The position numbers were made by a program, and so were the translations under genes. A DNA stretch of 5,775 nt from Methylobacter sp. (GTDB lineage: Bacteria; Pseudomonadota; Gammaproteobacteria; Methylococcales; Methylomonadaceae): NCBI GenBank assembly GCA_028714995.1, contig JAQTLI010000207.1, forward strand, positions 1 through 5,775. Direction: 5' to 3'. Under the pieces are notes generated by a model that was not told the origin of the DNA, made no database searches, and worked only from the letters and a program-made list of their open reading frames with translations. Positions 1 to 5,763 of the stretch are shown here, one piece after another (the first letter of the stretch is position 1; every line of letters starts with the position of its first letter).

Positions 1-39
1 GAAAAAAGACGAAACAGCGAGGAGATAGTAATTACAACC

Positions 40-63
40 AAGACTTATATTATGCCAAGTCTT
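40..63 (-). other. Inverted repeat spanning the pmoC stop codon
   Basis: Positions 40-46 (AAGACTT) and 57-63 (AAGTCTT) are perfect 7-base complements separated by 10 bases. The pmoC stop codon (50-52) falls in the loop. In the minus-strand transcript this could form an AT-rich hairpin at the end of pmoC, before the expected pmoA. No uridine run follows it, so it does not look like an intrinsic terminator. It could be an mRNA processing or stabilising element, or chance. Confidence 0.35.
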
Positions 64-802
64 TTTTCAGAAGTTTAGATATCGCACCAACTTCTGTATT
101 AACAACACCTAATACACCTAAAGCTGCCCATCCGAAGAATACGAAGCCGTAGTGTAAAGGAGCAACAAACAATTCTTCCATGAACCAGAAAGTGTGACCC
201 CATTCGTTCAAACCAACATTTGGCAGAATCATGAAAGGTCCAATTACTGATACCATGTACTGCATTGACAAACCTTGTTGGTAAGTTGGCAGTCTTGTTT
301 TTGCATACAGGAATGAAGCAACACCAGTAATGATGTAGATTGGATAGCTCAAATAGAATTCGATGATGTGACTTGGTGTAAAGTCAGTATCACGAACGAT
401 AGTTTGATGCCATGTTCCATCTTGCTCTGTAAAATAGCTAGCACCGTAATAGATAGCGATAGCATACATTACCAACCAAGTCCAATGAGTCATATGTCTT
501 CTTAACTCTTCTCTTGGTGTAATTGACATAACTTTACGGTCACGGCTTTTCCAGATGTAACCCCACAAAATAGATGCAGTTACAATTTCAAGAACCATTT
601 CGATGTAAAGAAAGTTCATCCAATATGTTTCGAACTCAGGTGCAAATGAATCTAAGCCAGCTGACCAGCCATAGATACCTTCATACCAACGAACCCAGCC
701 GTAGAACACTACATATAATGCAGCGCCTGCGAACATATTTCTTTTATTTAACAGCGGTGCTTCCGCAGCATCAGTTTTCACTGATTCAGTTGTAGCTGCC
801 AT
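50..802 (-). CDS. pmoC: Particulate methane monooxygenase subunit C (PmoC)
   Basis: PmoC is an integral membrane subunit of the copper enzyme pMMO, which oxidises methane to methanol in the intracytoplasmic membranes with PmoA and PmoB. The 250-residue product is full length for the family. Hydrophobic helices lie near residues 24-41, 59-83, 106-124, 146-167, 180-198 and 211-236. The ligands of the CuC site in Methylococcus capsulatus (Asp156, His160, His173) align with D128, H132 and H145. Those of the CuD site (Asn227, His231, His245) align with N199, H203 and H217, at a constant offset of 28. The segment with N199 and H203 (GLNEWGHTFWFMEE) is a PmoC hallmark. The ATG start is supported by a strong AGGAGGT six bases upstream. 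Gammaproteobacterial operons run pmoC-pmoA-pmoB, so pmoA is expected beyond the left edge. The ammonia-oxidation homologue AmoC is the main alternative, but the sequence reads as the methanotroph gamma type. Confidence 0.97.
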   Translation of the reverse strand: MAATTESVKTDAAEAPLLNKRNMFAGAALYVVFYGWVRWYEGIYGWSAGLDSFAPEFETYWMNFLYIEMVLEIVTASILWGYIWKSRDRKVMSITPREELRRHMTHWTWLVMYAIAIYYGASYFTEQDGTWHQTIVRDTDFTPSHIIEFYLSYPIYIITGVASFLYAKTRLPTYQQGLSMQYMVSVIGPFMILPNVGLNEWGHTFWFMEELFVAPLHYGFVFFGWAALGVLGVVNTEVGAISKLLKKDLA

Positions 803-806
803 TTCT

Positions 807-813
807 ACCTCCT
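807..813 (-). promoter_or_regulatory. Strong Shine-Dalgarno for pmoC
   Basis: On the minus strand the sequence AGGAGGT lies four bases (AGAA) plus-strand-equivalent to a short optimal spacer before the ATG at 800-802. It is a near-perfect anti-16S match and fixes the pmoC start. It is the strongest ribosome binding site in the window, fitting a gene made at very high level. Confidence 0.85.
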
Positions 814-832
814 AAAAATTATAAAATCCCCA

Positions 833-854
833 GTCTATTAAGACCAGGAGTCTT
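833..854 (-). promoter_or_regulatory. Two competing short stems in the pmoC leader
   Basis: Read in the minus-strand RNA, arm 1 (854-850, AAGAC) can pair with arm 2 (844-840, GTCTT). The GTCT part of arm 2 can instead pair with arm 3 (836-833, AGAC). Arm 2 cannot do both at once. The structure lies about 30-50 bases upstream of the pmoC start, downstream of the predicted promoter, so it would be in the transcript. The stems are only 4-5 bp, so function is unproven. Confidence 0.3.
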
Positions 855-912
855 TAAGTTACAACTCCATTTTCCCACCCGATTCTTAACAAAACCAAGA
901 ATCCAGTGCCAC

Positions 913-993
913 CAATTCAATTTGATGAGCTATCAGTCTACCAGTTCAATCAACCTTGTCAAGTCAAAAAACTCAACAATTACAATTCAATTT
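913..993. repeat. 11-base direct repeat flanking the pmoC promoter
   Basis: CAATTCAATTT occurs exactly at 913-923 and again at 983-993, 70 bases apart. A looser copy (CAGTTCAATCA, 8 of 11) lies between them at 942-952. The predicted pmoC promoter at 935-962 is bracketed by the two exact copies and overlaps the weak one. Such an arrangement could bind a regulator, but the element is AT-rich and low in complexity, so chance similarity is possible. Confidence 0.4.
935..962 (-). promoter_or_regulatory. Predicted sigma70 promoter of pmoC
   Basis: On the minus strand a perfect TTGACA -35 box (957-962) is followed after 16 bases by TAGACT (935-940), a 4/6 match to TATAAT. Transcription would start near position 928, giving a leader of about 125 bases before pmoC. 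Sigma70-type promoters some distance upstream of pmoC are known for gammaproteobacterial pmo operons. The exact start here is inference. Confidence 0.6.
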
Positions 994-1033
994 TGCCGCC
1001 ACCTTATTATTAAATTTCCCTACTTTTAACACA

Positions 1034-1062
1034 TTGACTTCTGTTAGAATTTCACCTATTCC
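1034..1062 (+). promoter_or_regulatory. Possible promoter of the divergent small gene
   Basis: On the plus strand TTGACT (1034-1039), a 5/6 match to the -35 consensus, is followed after 17 bases by TATTCC (1057-1062), a poor 3/6 -10 box. TAGAAT at 1045-1050 is a better -10 box but has no convincing -35 partner. One of these probably drives the 146-residue gene starting at 1100. The palindrome AACCGGTT at 1067-1074 lies just downstream. Confidence 0.3.
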
Positions 1063-1099
1063 TTTCAACCGGTTTTTTCCCTAACTTAATCAATTTATC

Positions 1100-1540
1100 A
1101 TGAAGAAGTATCCCCTTATTGCCCTTATCGTCGGCTTAGTCGCTTTATTTTTATTTCAGCAAGAAGTAATCATGCCTGCAGTTAAAAAAGTTATTCAATC
1201 GGATTTATTTCTTGTTGACAGCAAAGATAAGGGCGACATGGCCTCCATCTCTACACCTTTAACAGAGTTGGCTTACGCACACTGCAACACCTATATTAAA
1301 TCCATACTTGATCCCGATGTATCCATTAGCTTCCCTGCAAAGCCGCTTAACGCATGGAGCATTGGAAACTACCAATATGTTATTAACGCTGAAATCGACA
1401 TAACCAGTGCCACTGCAAGCACAAGCACTAAAAAATATGTTTGCCGAATCAATTATAAGAATGGTGATAATGAAGAAGGCTCTCTTGACTTTGCCAACTG
1501 GTCTGTTGAGGGATTAACTGGTTTAGAAGCTATTAATTAA
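1100..1540 (+). CDS. Hypothetical membrane-anchored periplasmic protein
   Basis: I do not recognise this 146-residue protein. It begins with MKKYP followed by one hydrophobic helix (about residues 5-20), best read as an uncleaved signal anchor. The remaining 120 or so residues are soluble and probably periplasmic. Two cysteines, C62 and C115, could form a disulfide. The C-terminal half alternates short polar and aromatic stretches (YQYVINAEIDI, KKYVCRINYK) ending in a W-containing strand, suggesting a small beta-rich fold. No good Shine-Dalgarno precedes the ATG at 1100. An in-frame ATG at 1172 has an AAGAAG-like site but would remove the anchor, so I prefer 1100. The gene diverges from pmoC across a 297-base regulatory region and ends before a strong terminator, so it is probably a single-gene transcript. 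Any link to methane oxidation is inferred from position only. Confidence 0.75.
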   Translation: MKKYPLIALIVGLVALFLFQQEVIMPAVKKVIQSDLFLVDSKDKGDMASISTPLTELAYAHCNTYIKSILDPDVSISFPAKPLNAWSIGNYQYVINAEIDITSATASTSTKKYVCRINYKNGDNEEGSLDFANWSVEGLTGLEAIN

Positions 1541-1620
1541 TCAATTGCTTGCGCGCACAGCTATTCCTCCCACGCTGGTTTATTTGCATTACGCACAATT
1601 TCAAACTCCCAATAGCTAAA

Positions 1621-1663
1621 AAGCAAAAAGCCGATGCAACAATGTTGCATCGGCTTTTTGCTT
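1621..1663. terminator. Perfect 20-bp bidirectional intrinsic terminator
   Basis: Positions 1621-1640 and 1644-1663 are exact reverse complements with only a 3-base loop (AAT). The core pairs GCCGATGCAAC with its complement. The outer part pairs an A-run with a T-run, so either strand gives a GC-rich stem followed by uridines. It lies 80 bases after the stop of the 146-residue gene and 240 bases beyond the stop of rpmE on the other strand. It can therefore end transcription from both sides. Confidence 0.9.
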
Positions 1664-1748
1664 ATAATAAATATACAAATTAGGCGCTTTTTCAAACAAA
1701 GCCTGCCTCATCGAACTTGCATCGCAACCAAACAGCACCAGACCCTTT

Positions 1749-1779
1749 GCTTACGACGTAAGCTAACTAAGATAGCTTA
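1749..1779. other. Two overlapping, mutually exclusive small hairpins
   Basis: GCTTAC (1749-1754) pairs with GTAAGC (1758-1763) around a 3-base loop. TAAGCTA (1759-1765) pairs perfectly with TAGCTTA (1773-1779) around a 7-base loop. The shared bases 1759-1763 allow only one stem at a time. No U-run follows on either strand, so this is not a terminator. It may be part of an rpmE 3' region, a small RNA, or chance in AT-rich DNA. Confidence 0.3.
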
Positions 1780-1884
1780 TATCTGTACCGCTCGTCCAAC
1801 CGACCCCTCTGAATAATCTTTTACTGCCATTGCATCTTTTGACGCAAGCAACTCTTATCAGACGAAACTTTGATTATCAGTCAA

Positions 1885-1911
1885 AACAAAAACCGCAAAA
1901 AACTTATTTGC
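1885..1911 (-). terminator. Possible weak terminator at the end of rpmE
   Basis: In the minus-strand transcript GCAAA (1911-1907) can pair with TTTGC (1899-1895) around the rpmE stop codon, and a GG followed by a U-rich stretch (about 1893-1885) comes next. The stem is only 5 bp and overlaps the coding end. The stronger hairpin at 1621-1663 is the likelier final stop. Confidence 0.25.
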
Positions 1912-2104
1912 CGTATTTTTTACGGAATTTATCAACGCGACCCGCTGTATCAACAACGCGCTGCTTTCCTGTATAAAAAGGATGGCATGCAGAACAAACC
2001 TCAACCTGCAAATCCTTACCTATTACAGAACCTGTCTCAAATTTATTGCCGCAACCACAAGTCACAGTAATTTGCTTATATTCTGGATGAATTTCTGGTT
2101 TCAT
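1904..2104 (-). CDS. rpmE: 50S ribosomal protein bL31, zinc-binding type
   Basis: bL31 sits at the intersubunit bridge near the central protuberance of the large ribosomal subunit. The 66-residue protein matches the family along its length: MKPEIHPEYKQI at the start, then FYTGKQRVVDTAGRVDKFRKKY. The four zinc ligands of the C+ form are all present: C16 and C18 (CGC) and C37 and C40 (CSAC). It is therefore the zinc-containing paralogue, which in many bacteria is replaced by a cysteine-free version under zinc shortage. The ATG at 2102-2104 has only a weak ribosome binding site (AAAGTGAT). The gene diverges from xth and probably has its own promoter (2157-2185). Gammaproteobacterial bL31 genes can carry a leader RNA element; the predicted leader here, about 46 bases, is short. 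Confidence 0.97.
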   Translation of the reverse strand: MKPEIHPEYKQITVTCGCGNKFETGSVIGKDLQVEVCSACHPFYTGKQRVVDTAGRVDKFRKKYGK

Positions 2105-2132
2105 ATCACTTTCACATTACCCACAAACGGGC

Positions 2133-2161
2133 TACATACGTATTAAAGAACCCCGTATAAT
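2133..2161 (+). promoter_or_regulatory. Possible xth promoter overlapping the rpmE promoter
   Basis: A perfect plus-strand TATAAT occupies 2156-2161. The -35 position at 17-base spacing (2133-2138, TACATA) matches only 3 of 6, so the promoter would be weak or need an activator. It is offset by one base from the rpmE -10 box on the other strand, so RNA polymerase could not open both at once. Confidence 0.4.
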
Positions 2162-2167
2162 ACGTAT
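2136..2167. promoter_or_regulatory. 10-bp inverted repeat in the rpmE-xth control region
   Basis: ATACGTATTA (2136-2145) and TAATACGTAT (2158-2167) are perfect complements separated by 12 bases. Each arm contains the palindrome ATACGTAT. The right arm covers the overlapping -10 boxes of rpmE and xth, so a protein bound here could control both genes. It does not resemble the Zur consensus I know, and no regulator gene is nearby. Confidence 0.4.
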
Positions 2168-2185
2168 TTCATATAAAATTCGCAA
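2157..2185 (-). promoter_or_regulatory. Predicted rpmE promoter
   Basis: On the minus strand TTGCGA (2180-2185, 4/6 to the -35 consensus) is followed after 17 bases by TATTAT (2157-2162, 5/6 to the -10 consensus). The start would fall near 2150, about 46 bases before rpmE. The -10 box lies almost on top of a plus-strand TATAAT. Confidence 0.55.
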
Positions 2186-2203
2186 CTCAATTTATATTTA
2201 TTT

Positions 2204-2977
2204 ATGCGCATTATTACTTTAAATGCAAATGGCATCCGCGCCGCAGAACGCAAAGGTTTCTTTGTCTGGATGCAACTGCAGGATGCTGACATTATCTGCA
2301 TACAGGAAACCAAGGCTCAGCTACACCAGCTTAATTCCGACCCCTTTTGCCCCAAGAACTATCACTGTTTTTATCATGATGCTGACAGAAAAGGCTATAG
2401 CGGGGTTGCTTTATATTGCCGAAAACATCCAGATAAAATTATTAGCGGAATAGGCTGGAAAGATGTTGATTCAGAAGGTCGATTCATTGAAGCTCAATTC
2501 GGAACCTTAAGCGTCATCTCGCTTTACTTGCCTTCTGGTACATCAGGGGAAGACCGTCAAGCTTTCAAGTATAAATTTATGGATCGCTTCACACCCTATT
2601 TACAGGAATGCTCACAAGACGGCCGAGACTATATAATCTGCGGCGACTGGAACATTGCTCACAAAGAAATCGACTTGAAAAACTGGCGTGGGAATCAAAA
2701 AAACTCGGGTTTTTTACCGCAAGAAAGGGCATGGCTGGATCGATTATTTGCTGATGGCCATTGGCTTGATGCATTCAGGCTTTTTAATCAGGAAGCTGAA
2801 CAATACACCTGGTGGTCAAACAGGGGCCAATCCTGGGTAAAAAACGTCGGTTGGCGAATCGACTACCAAATAATCAGCCCTGCCCTTAAAGATAAGGTTA
2901 CTGCGGCATCCATATATAAGGATGAGCGCTTTTCCGATCATGCTCCACTTATTATGGATTATGACTATACGTTTTAG
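2204..2977 (+). CDS. xth: Exodeoxyribonuclease III / AP endonuclease (ExoIII family)
   Basis: This Mg2+-dependent cytoplasmic repair nuclease cuts DNA 5' of abasic sites and clears blocked 3' ends in base excision repair. The 257-residue product is full length for the endonuclease/exonuclease/phosphatase fold. Motifs in order: LNANGIRAA with N7; IQETK with metal ligand E35; YSGVALY (65-71); LYLPSG with catalytic Y108; GDWNI with D148 and N150; GWRIDY with D220; and FSDHAP with D245 and H246. The segments DLKNWRGNQKNSGFLP and YTWWSNRGQ make it closer to the Neisseria NApe-type enzyme than to E. coli XthA, so AP endonuclease activity probably dominates. The ATG start leads directly into the first conserved strand, but no clear Shine-Dalgarno precedes it. 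The 3' end overlaps the convergent ampG by 26 bp. Confidence 0.95.
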   Translation: MRIITLNANGIRAAERKGFFVWMQLQDADIICIQETKAQLHQLNSDPFCPKNYHCFYHDADRKGYSGVALYCRKHPDKIISGIGWKDVDSEGRFIEAQFGTLSVISLYLPSGTSGEDRQAFKYKFMDRFTPYLQECSQDGRDYIICGDWNIAHKEIDLKNWRGNQKNSGFLPQERAWLDRLFADGHWLDAFRLFNQEAEQYTWWSNRGQSWVKNVGWRIDYQIISPALKDKVTAASIYKDERFSDHAPLIMDYDYTF

Positions 2978-4295
2978 ATGTGCTTTGATAGTGCATCAAC
3001 AAAAATACCAGTACTATTGCTGGCAAGCCTACTGTTGATGCATAAATAAAAAAAACTGCGTAGCCATAACTATCCACAACCATCCCTGAAAAGCCCCCCA
3101 GTAATTGGGCGGGCAACGTCATCAAGGAACTGAACAGCGCATATTGCGTAGCAGTATAGGCGGTACTGGTTAAGCTGGAAAGGTAAGCAATAAAAACTGA
3201 TGTTGCTATACCTCCACTTAAGTTATCAGCGCTTACTACACCAGCTAACAACAACAAACTCGGCTCACTCACCGCCAAAACGGCAAACAACAGATTGGTA
3301 GCAGCTACCATAACCGCGCCCAACAACAAAGGACGCATAATCCCATACCTAACAACCAGCACCCCACCCAAACCAGCGCCAGCTATAGTCATAAAAAAAC
3401 CAAAAATCTTGGTGACCTCTGCAATCTCTTTTTTACTAAAGCCTAAATCAAGATAAAACGGATTTGCCATAACTCCCATGGTGATATCGCTCATTTTATA
3501 GACCGCGATAAGCATCAGGATCAACAAGCCAATCTTGCCGTTACGGTAAAAGAATTCCACGAAGGGACTCAATACCGCATTCGAAAAATTTGTCAGCAAA
3601 CGCCGCAAGATGCCCTGATGTTTTGCCCCACCGCTCTTCTCCAACTGCGCGCCACTGACGCCACTGACATGCGCATGCTCAGGCTCCTTAAGACAAAGCG
3701 TTGTCACTAGCCCTAAAAGCATAGCGGCTGCCATTACAAAGTAAGCCAGACTCCAACTGGAATAATCCGCAATATAAAAAGCGCCCGCCCCTGCCGCCAA
3801 CAGGGCAATTCTATATCCCAGTACATAAGTTGCCGCCATAGCCCCTTGATACTCGGGATCAACCGATTCAATGCGATAAGCATCAATAACTACATCCTGT
3901 GTAGCCGAACAAAATGCTACCCATACAGCAAACAGTGCAATCTGCTGTATTTGGGTATGCGAGTCCGAGCTTCCCATGCCAACCAAGCCAGCCGCAATTC
4001 CCAGTTGTGCAAGCAGCATCCAGCTGCGTCTTTTACCCAATAATCCAGTCAAGAAAGGCAGCGGCAACCTGTCAATGACAGGAGCCCAAAAAATTTTTAT
4101 TGAATAGGTAACGCCGACCCAACTAAAGAAACCTATAACAGATCTTTCCACACCCTCATCCCGTAACCAGGCCGATAATGTAGAAAAAACCAATAAGAAA
4201 GGAAGTCCCGCGGAAAAACCAAGAAATATCATGCTCCGCACACGCGGCTGAACATAAATTGAAAAGGCCGATCGCCAGCTTTTTTTAGCAGCCAT
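2952..4295 (-). CDS. ampG: AmpG-like muropeptide transporter (MFS)
   Basis: AmpG imports anhydro-muropeptides from the periplasm for peptidoglycan recycling, driven by the proton gradient, and in some bacteria feeds the signal for beta-lactamase induction. Matches to E. coli AmpG include LGFSAGLP (25-32), IGFFSWVG...FWAPVIDR (54-76), AFCSATQDVVIDAY (127-140), LGYRIALL (159-166), VYKMSD (265-270) and DNLSGGIATSVFIAYL (357-372). About 12 hydrophobic segments are visible, with a polar central loop near 203-240. The product ends just after the last one, without the extra C-terminal helices of the longer E. coli protein. I chose the ATG at 4293-4295 (447 residues), preceded by TAAGG, because homologues begin shortly before the QPR motif (16-18). 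The frame is open to a GTG at 4370, but that codon lies in a hairpin and adds an unfamiliar 25 residues. It follows nhaD by 101 bases. Exact substrate is inferred. Confidence 0.87.
   Translation of the reverse strand: MAAKKSWRSAFSIYVQPRVRSMIFLGFSAGLPFLLVFSTLSAWLRDEGVERSVIGFFSWVGVTYSIKIFWAPVIDRLPLPFLTGLLGKRRSWMLLAQLGIAAGLVGMGSSDSHTQIQQIALFAVWVAFCSATQDVVIDAYRIESVDPEYQGAMAATYVLGYRIALLAAGAGAFYIADYSSWSLAYFVMAAAMLLGLVTTLCLKEPEHAHVSGVSGAQLEKSGGAKHQGILRRLLTNFSNAVLSPFVEFFYRNGKIGLLILMLIAVYKMSDITMGVMANPFYLDLGFSKKEIAEVTKIFGFFMTIAGAGLGGVLVVRYGIMRPLLLGAVMVAATNLLFAVLAVSEPSLLLLAGVVSADNLSGGIATSVFIAYLSSLTSTAYTATQYALFSSLMTLPAQLLGGFSGMVVDSYGYAVFFIYASTVGLPAIVLVFLLMHYQSTSKTYSHNP
2992..3042. repeat. 9-bp inverted repeat in the ampG 3' end, just after xth
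   Basis: TGCATCAAC (2992-3000) and GTTGATGCA (3034-3042) are perfect complements 33 bases apart, with a nested CCAG/CTGG pair (3008-3011 and 3020-3023). It starts 14 bases after the xth stop and lies within the last codons of ampG. Neither strand shows a proper U-run after the stem. It may slow transcription or protect the xth mRNA end, or be chance in coding DNA. Confidence 0.3.
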
Positions 4296-4362
4296 CGACC
4301 TTACCAAACAAACGCGACTGAACGAATGCAGAAGATAAAGGAACATAGGAGCAGTTGCCGAA

Positions 4363-4383
4363 CGCCGCACAGAGAGTGCGGCG
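4363..4383. other. GC-rich hairpin between nhaD and ampG
   Basis: CGCCGCAC (4363-4370) and GTGCGGCG (4376-4383) form a perfect 8-bp stem with a 5-base loop, 13 bases past the nhaD stop codon. The minus-strand continuation (TTCGGCAAC) is not U-rich, so it is not a canonical intrinsic terminator. It may be a partial terminator or an mRNA stabiliser that sets nhaD and ampG to different levels. Confidence 0.5.
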
Positions 4384-4396
4384 CATACTTAATATA

Positions 4397-5758
4397 TCAA
4401 CCATTAATAAGATAATGGGTAACGATACTCGCTGCATAACCGGCAGCAATTGCAGGCGTCCATTTCAAGTGGCTGAAAAATGTGTACTTATGGTTGGACT
4501 GTCCCATTAATGCCACCCCAGCTGCTGAACCTACTGACAACAATGAACCGCCGACACCGGCAGTTAACGTCACCAATAACCACTGATACAAGTCCATATC
4601 CAGGTTCATATTCAACACCGCAAACATAACAGGAATGTTATCAACAATCGCCGAAATCACACCCACTAAAATGTTAGCCGTAGTCGCGCCTAATCCGTCG
4701 TACATTGCGCCGGAAAGCAGTTCAAGATAACCGATATAACCTAATCCACCGACCGCAAATACCACGCCGAAGAAAAACAACAAGGTATCCCATTCCGCGT
4801 GACGCACTTTGTCGAAAATATCAAATTTACCATCACCTTCAATGGAATAGACCGTTTTTAGACGATAGCCATAAAGCATCAGCACAGAAAGACCAACCAT
4901 CATGCCCATAAATGGCGGCAAATGCAGGACTTGTTTAAAACTTACTGCAGCTGCAATTGTCAAAAGAAACATGACGCAAATTTGAATTGCACCCGGCTTT
5001 AACTGAACTGCAGCCTCACTCGCTGCCTTAGGCTGCTCATTCGGAACAGCAAAATACATCACTGCCGCGGGTACTGCATAATTTACAGCTGAAGGAATAA
5101 ACAGCTTAAAGAAATCAAAGAATTCTGCGTATTCAGCCTGCCAAACCATTAATGTTGTGATGTCGCCAAAAGGGCAAAACGCACCGCCTGCATTCGCAGC
5201 AATCACTAAGTTAACAAAACCAATACTGACAAATTTCTCATTGTCCGCACCTACCGCCATAACAACCGCGCCGACCAGTAAAGCCGCCGTCAGGTTATCA
5301 GCTACTGAGGACAAGAAGAAAGTAATGATGCCGGTAATCACAAACAATTGACGATAGCCGAACTGCTTCCTTACCAACCATGATCTCAACGCTTCAAACA
5401 CATTACGCTCAGCCATTGAGTTGATGTAAGTCATGGCAACCAGCAAGAACAACATCAGTTCTGCATATTCTTTTAAATTATATTCAAAAGCTTCATGCAT
5501 TTCTTCAGTTGTAACGCCTGCCTGAGTAGCCAGGATCGCGGCGTGAGCCCAAATAATACCTGCTGCGAGAATGACCGGCTTGGACTTACTCAGATGAGTA
5601 AACTCTTCAGCCATTACAAAACCATAGGCAATAATAAAAACCAGAACTGTATAAATACCCCGCTCCGTTCCCGTCAAACCAAGGCTTTCAAAACCACCCG
5701 CCATTGCCACATCAGGCAATAACAAAGCAGATAACAAGACGAATAAAAACCGTACCAA
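4397..5758 (-). CDS. nhaD: Na+/H+ antiporter NhaD
   Basis: NhaD exchanges cytoplasmic Na+ (or Li+) for external protons and supports sodium and alkali tolerance; it belongs to the ion transporter (IT) superfamily. The 453-residue protein has a signal-peptide-like N terminus (1-20, ending AMA) and about 12 further hydrophobic segments. The family's two-fold internal repeat is visible: SSVADNLTAALL (150-161, D154 N155) is echoed by SAIVDNIPVMFA (369-380, D373 N374). Likewise NAGGAFCPFGDITTL (189-203) is echoed by GVGGSLLSVGSAAGV (401-415). Other family motifs are EEFTHLSKSKP (51-61) and the near C-terminal FSHLKWTPAIAAGY (428-441). The start is a TTG at 5756-5758, supported by a strong purine-rich Shine-Dalgarno and by the complete signal sequence; the first in-frame ATG (M19) would destroy that sequence. 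The promoter lies beyond the right edge. Confidence 0.94.
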   Translation of the reverse strand: MVRFLFVLLSALLLPDVAMAGGFESLGLTGTERGIYTVLVFIIAYGFVMAEEFTHLSKSKPVILAAGIIWAHAAILATQAGVTTEEMHEAFEYNLKEYAELMLFLLVAMTYINSMAERNVFEALRSWLVRKQFGYRQLFVITGIITFFLSSVADNLTAALLVGAVVMAVGADNEKFVSIGFVNLVIAANAGGAFCPFGDITTLMVWQAEYAEFFDFFKLFIPSAVNYAVPAAVMYFAVPNEQPKAASEAAVQLKPGAIQICVMFLLTIAAAVSFKQVLHLPPFMGMMVGLSVLMLYGYRLKTVYSIEGDGKFDIFDKVRHAEWDTLLFFFGVVFAVGGLGYIGYLELLSGAMYDGLGATTANILVGVISAIVDNIPVMFAVLNMNLDMDLYQWLLVTLTAGVGGSLLSVGSAAGVALMGQSNHKYTFFSHLKWTPAIAAGYAASIVTHYLING

Positions 5759-5763
5759 AATAA

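Larger units (their letters stand above)
1541..1903. other. Gene-free region between the small gene and rpmE
   Basis: These 363 bases separate the ends of two convergent genes. I see no credible coding region: short open frames here lack ribosome binding sites and family features, and one runs through the terminator stem. The region holds the strong terminator at 1621-1663, two overlapping hairpins at 1749-1779 and a possible weak rpmE terminator at its right end. I see no tRNA or known RNA gene in it. Apart from these structures the sequence is unremarkable. Confidence 0.6.

Noticed and set aside
818..823. Minus-strand TATAAT close to pmoC
   Set aside because: Transcription would start within the Shine-Dalgarno, and there is no -35 box at the right spacing.
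1634..1816. 60-residue plus-strand open frame in the gene-free region
   Set aside because: It begins inside the terminator stem, has no ribosome binding site and shows no family features.
1911..1925. CCGTA/TACGG hairpin at the end of rpmE
   Set aside because: It is a 5-bp stem within conserved lysine and tyrosine codons of bL31, so it is explained by coding sequence.
1870..2070. 66-residue plus-strand open frame
   Set aside because: It is antisense to rpmE, which is a clear match to bL31.
4296..4370. N-terminal extension of AmpG from a GTG codon
   Set aside because: It lacks a Shine-Dalgarno, begins in a hairpin and precedes the natural family start by 25 residues.
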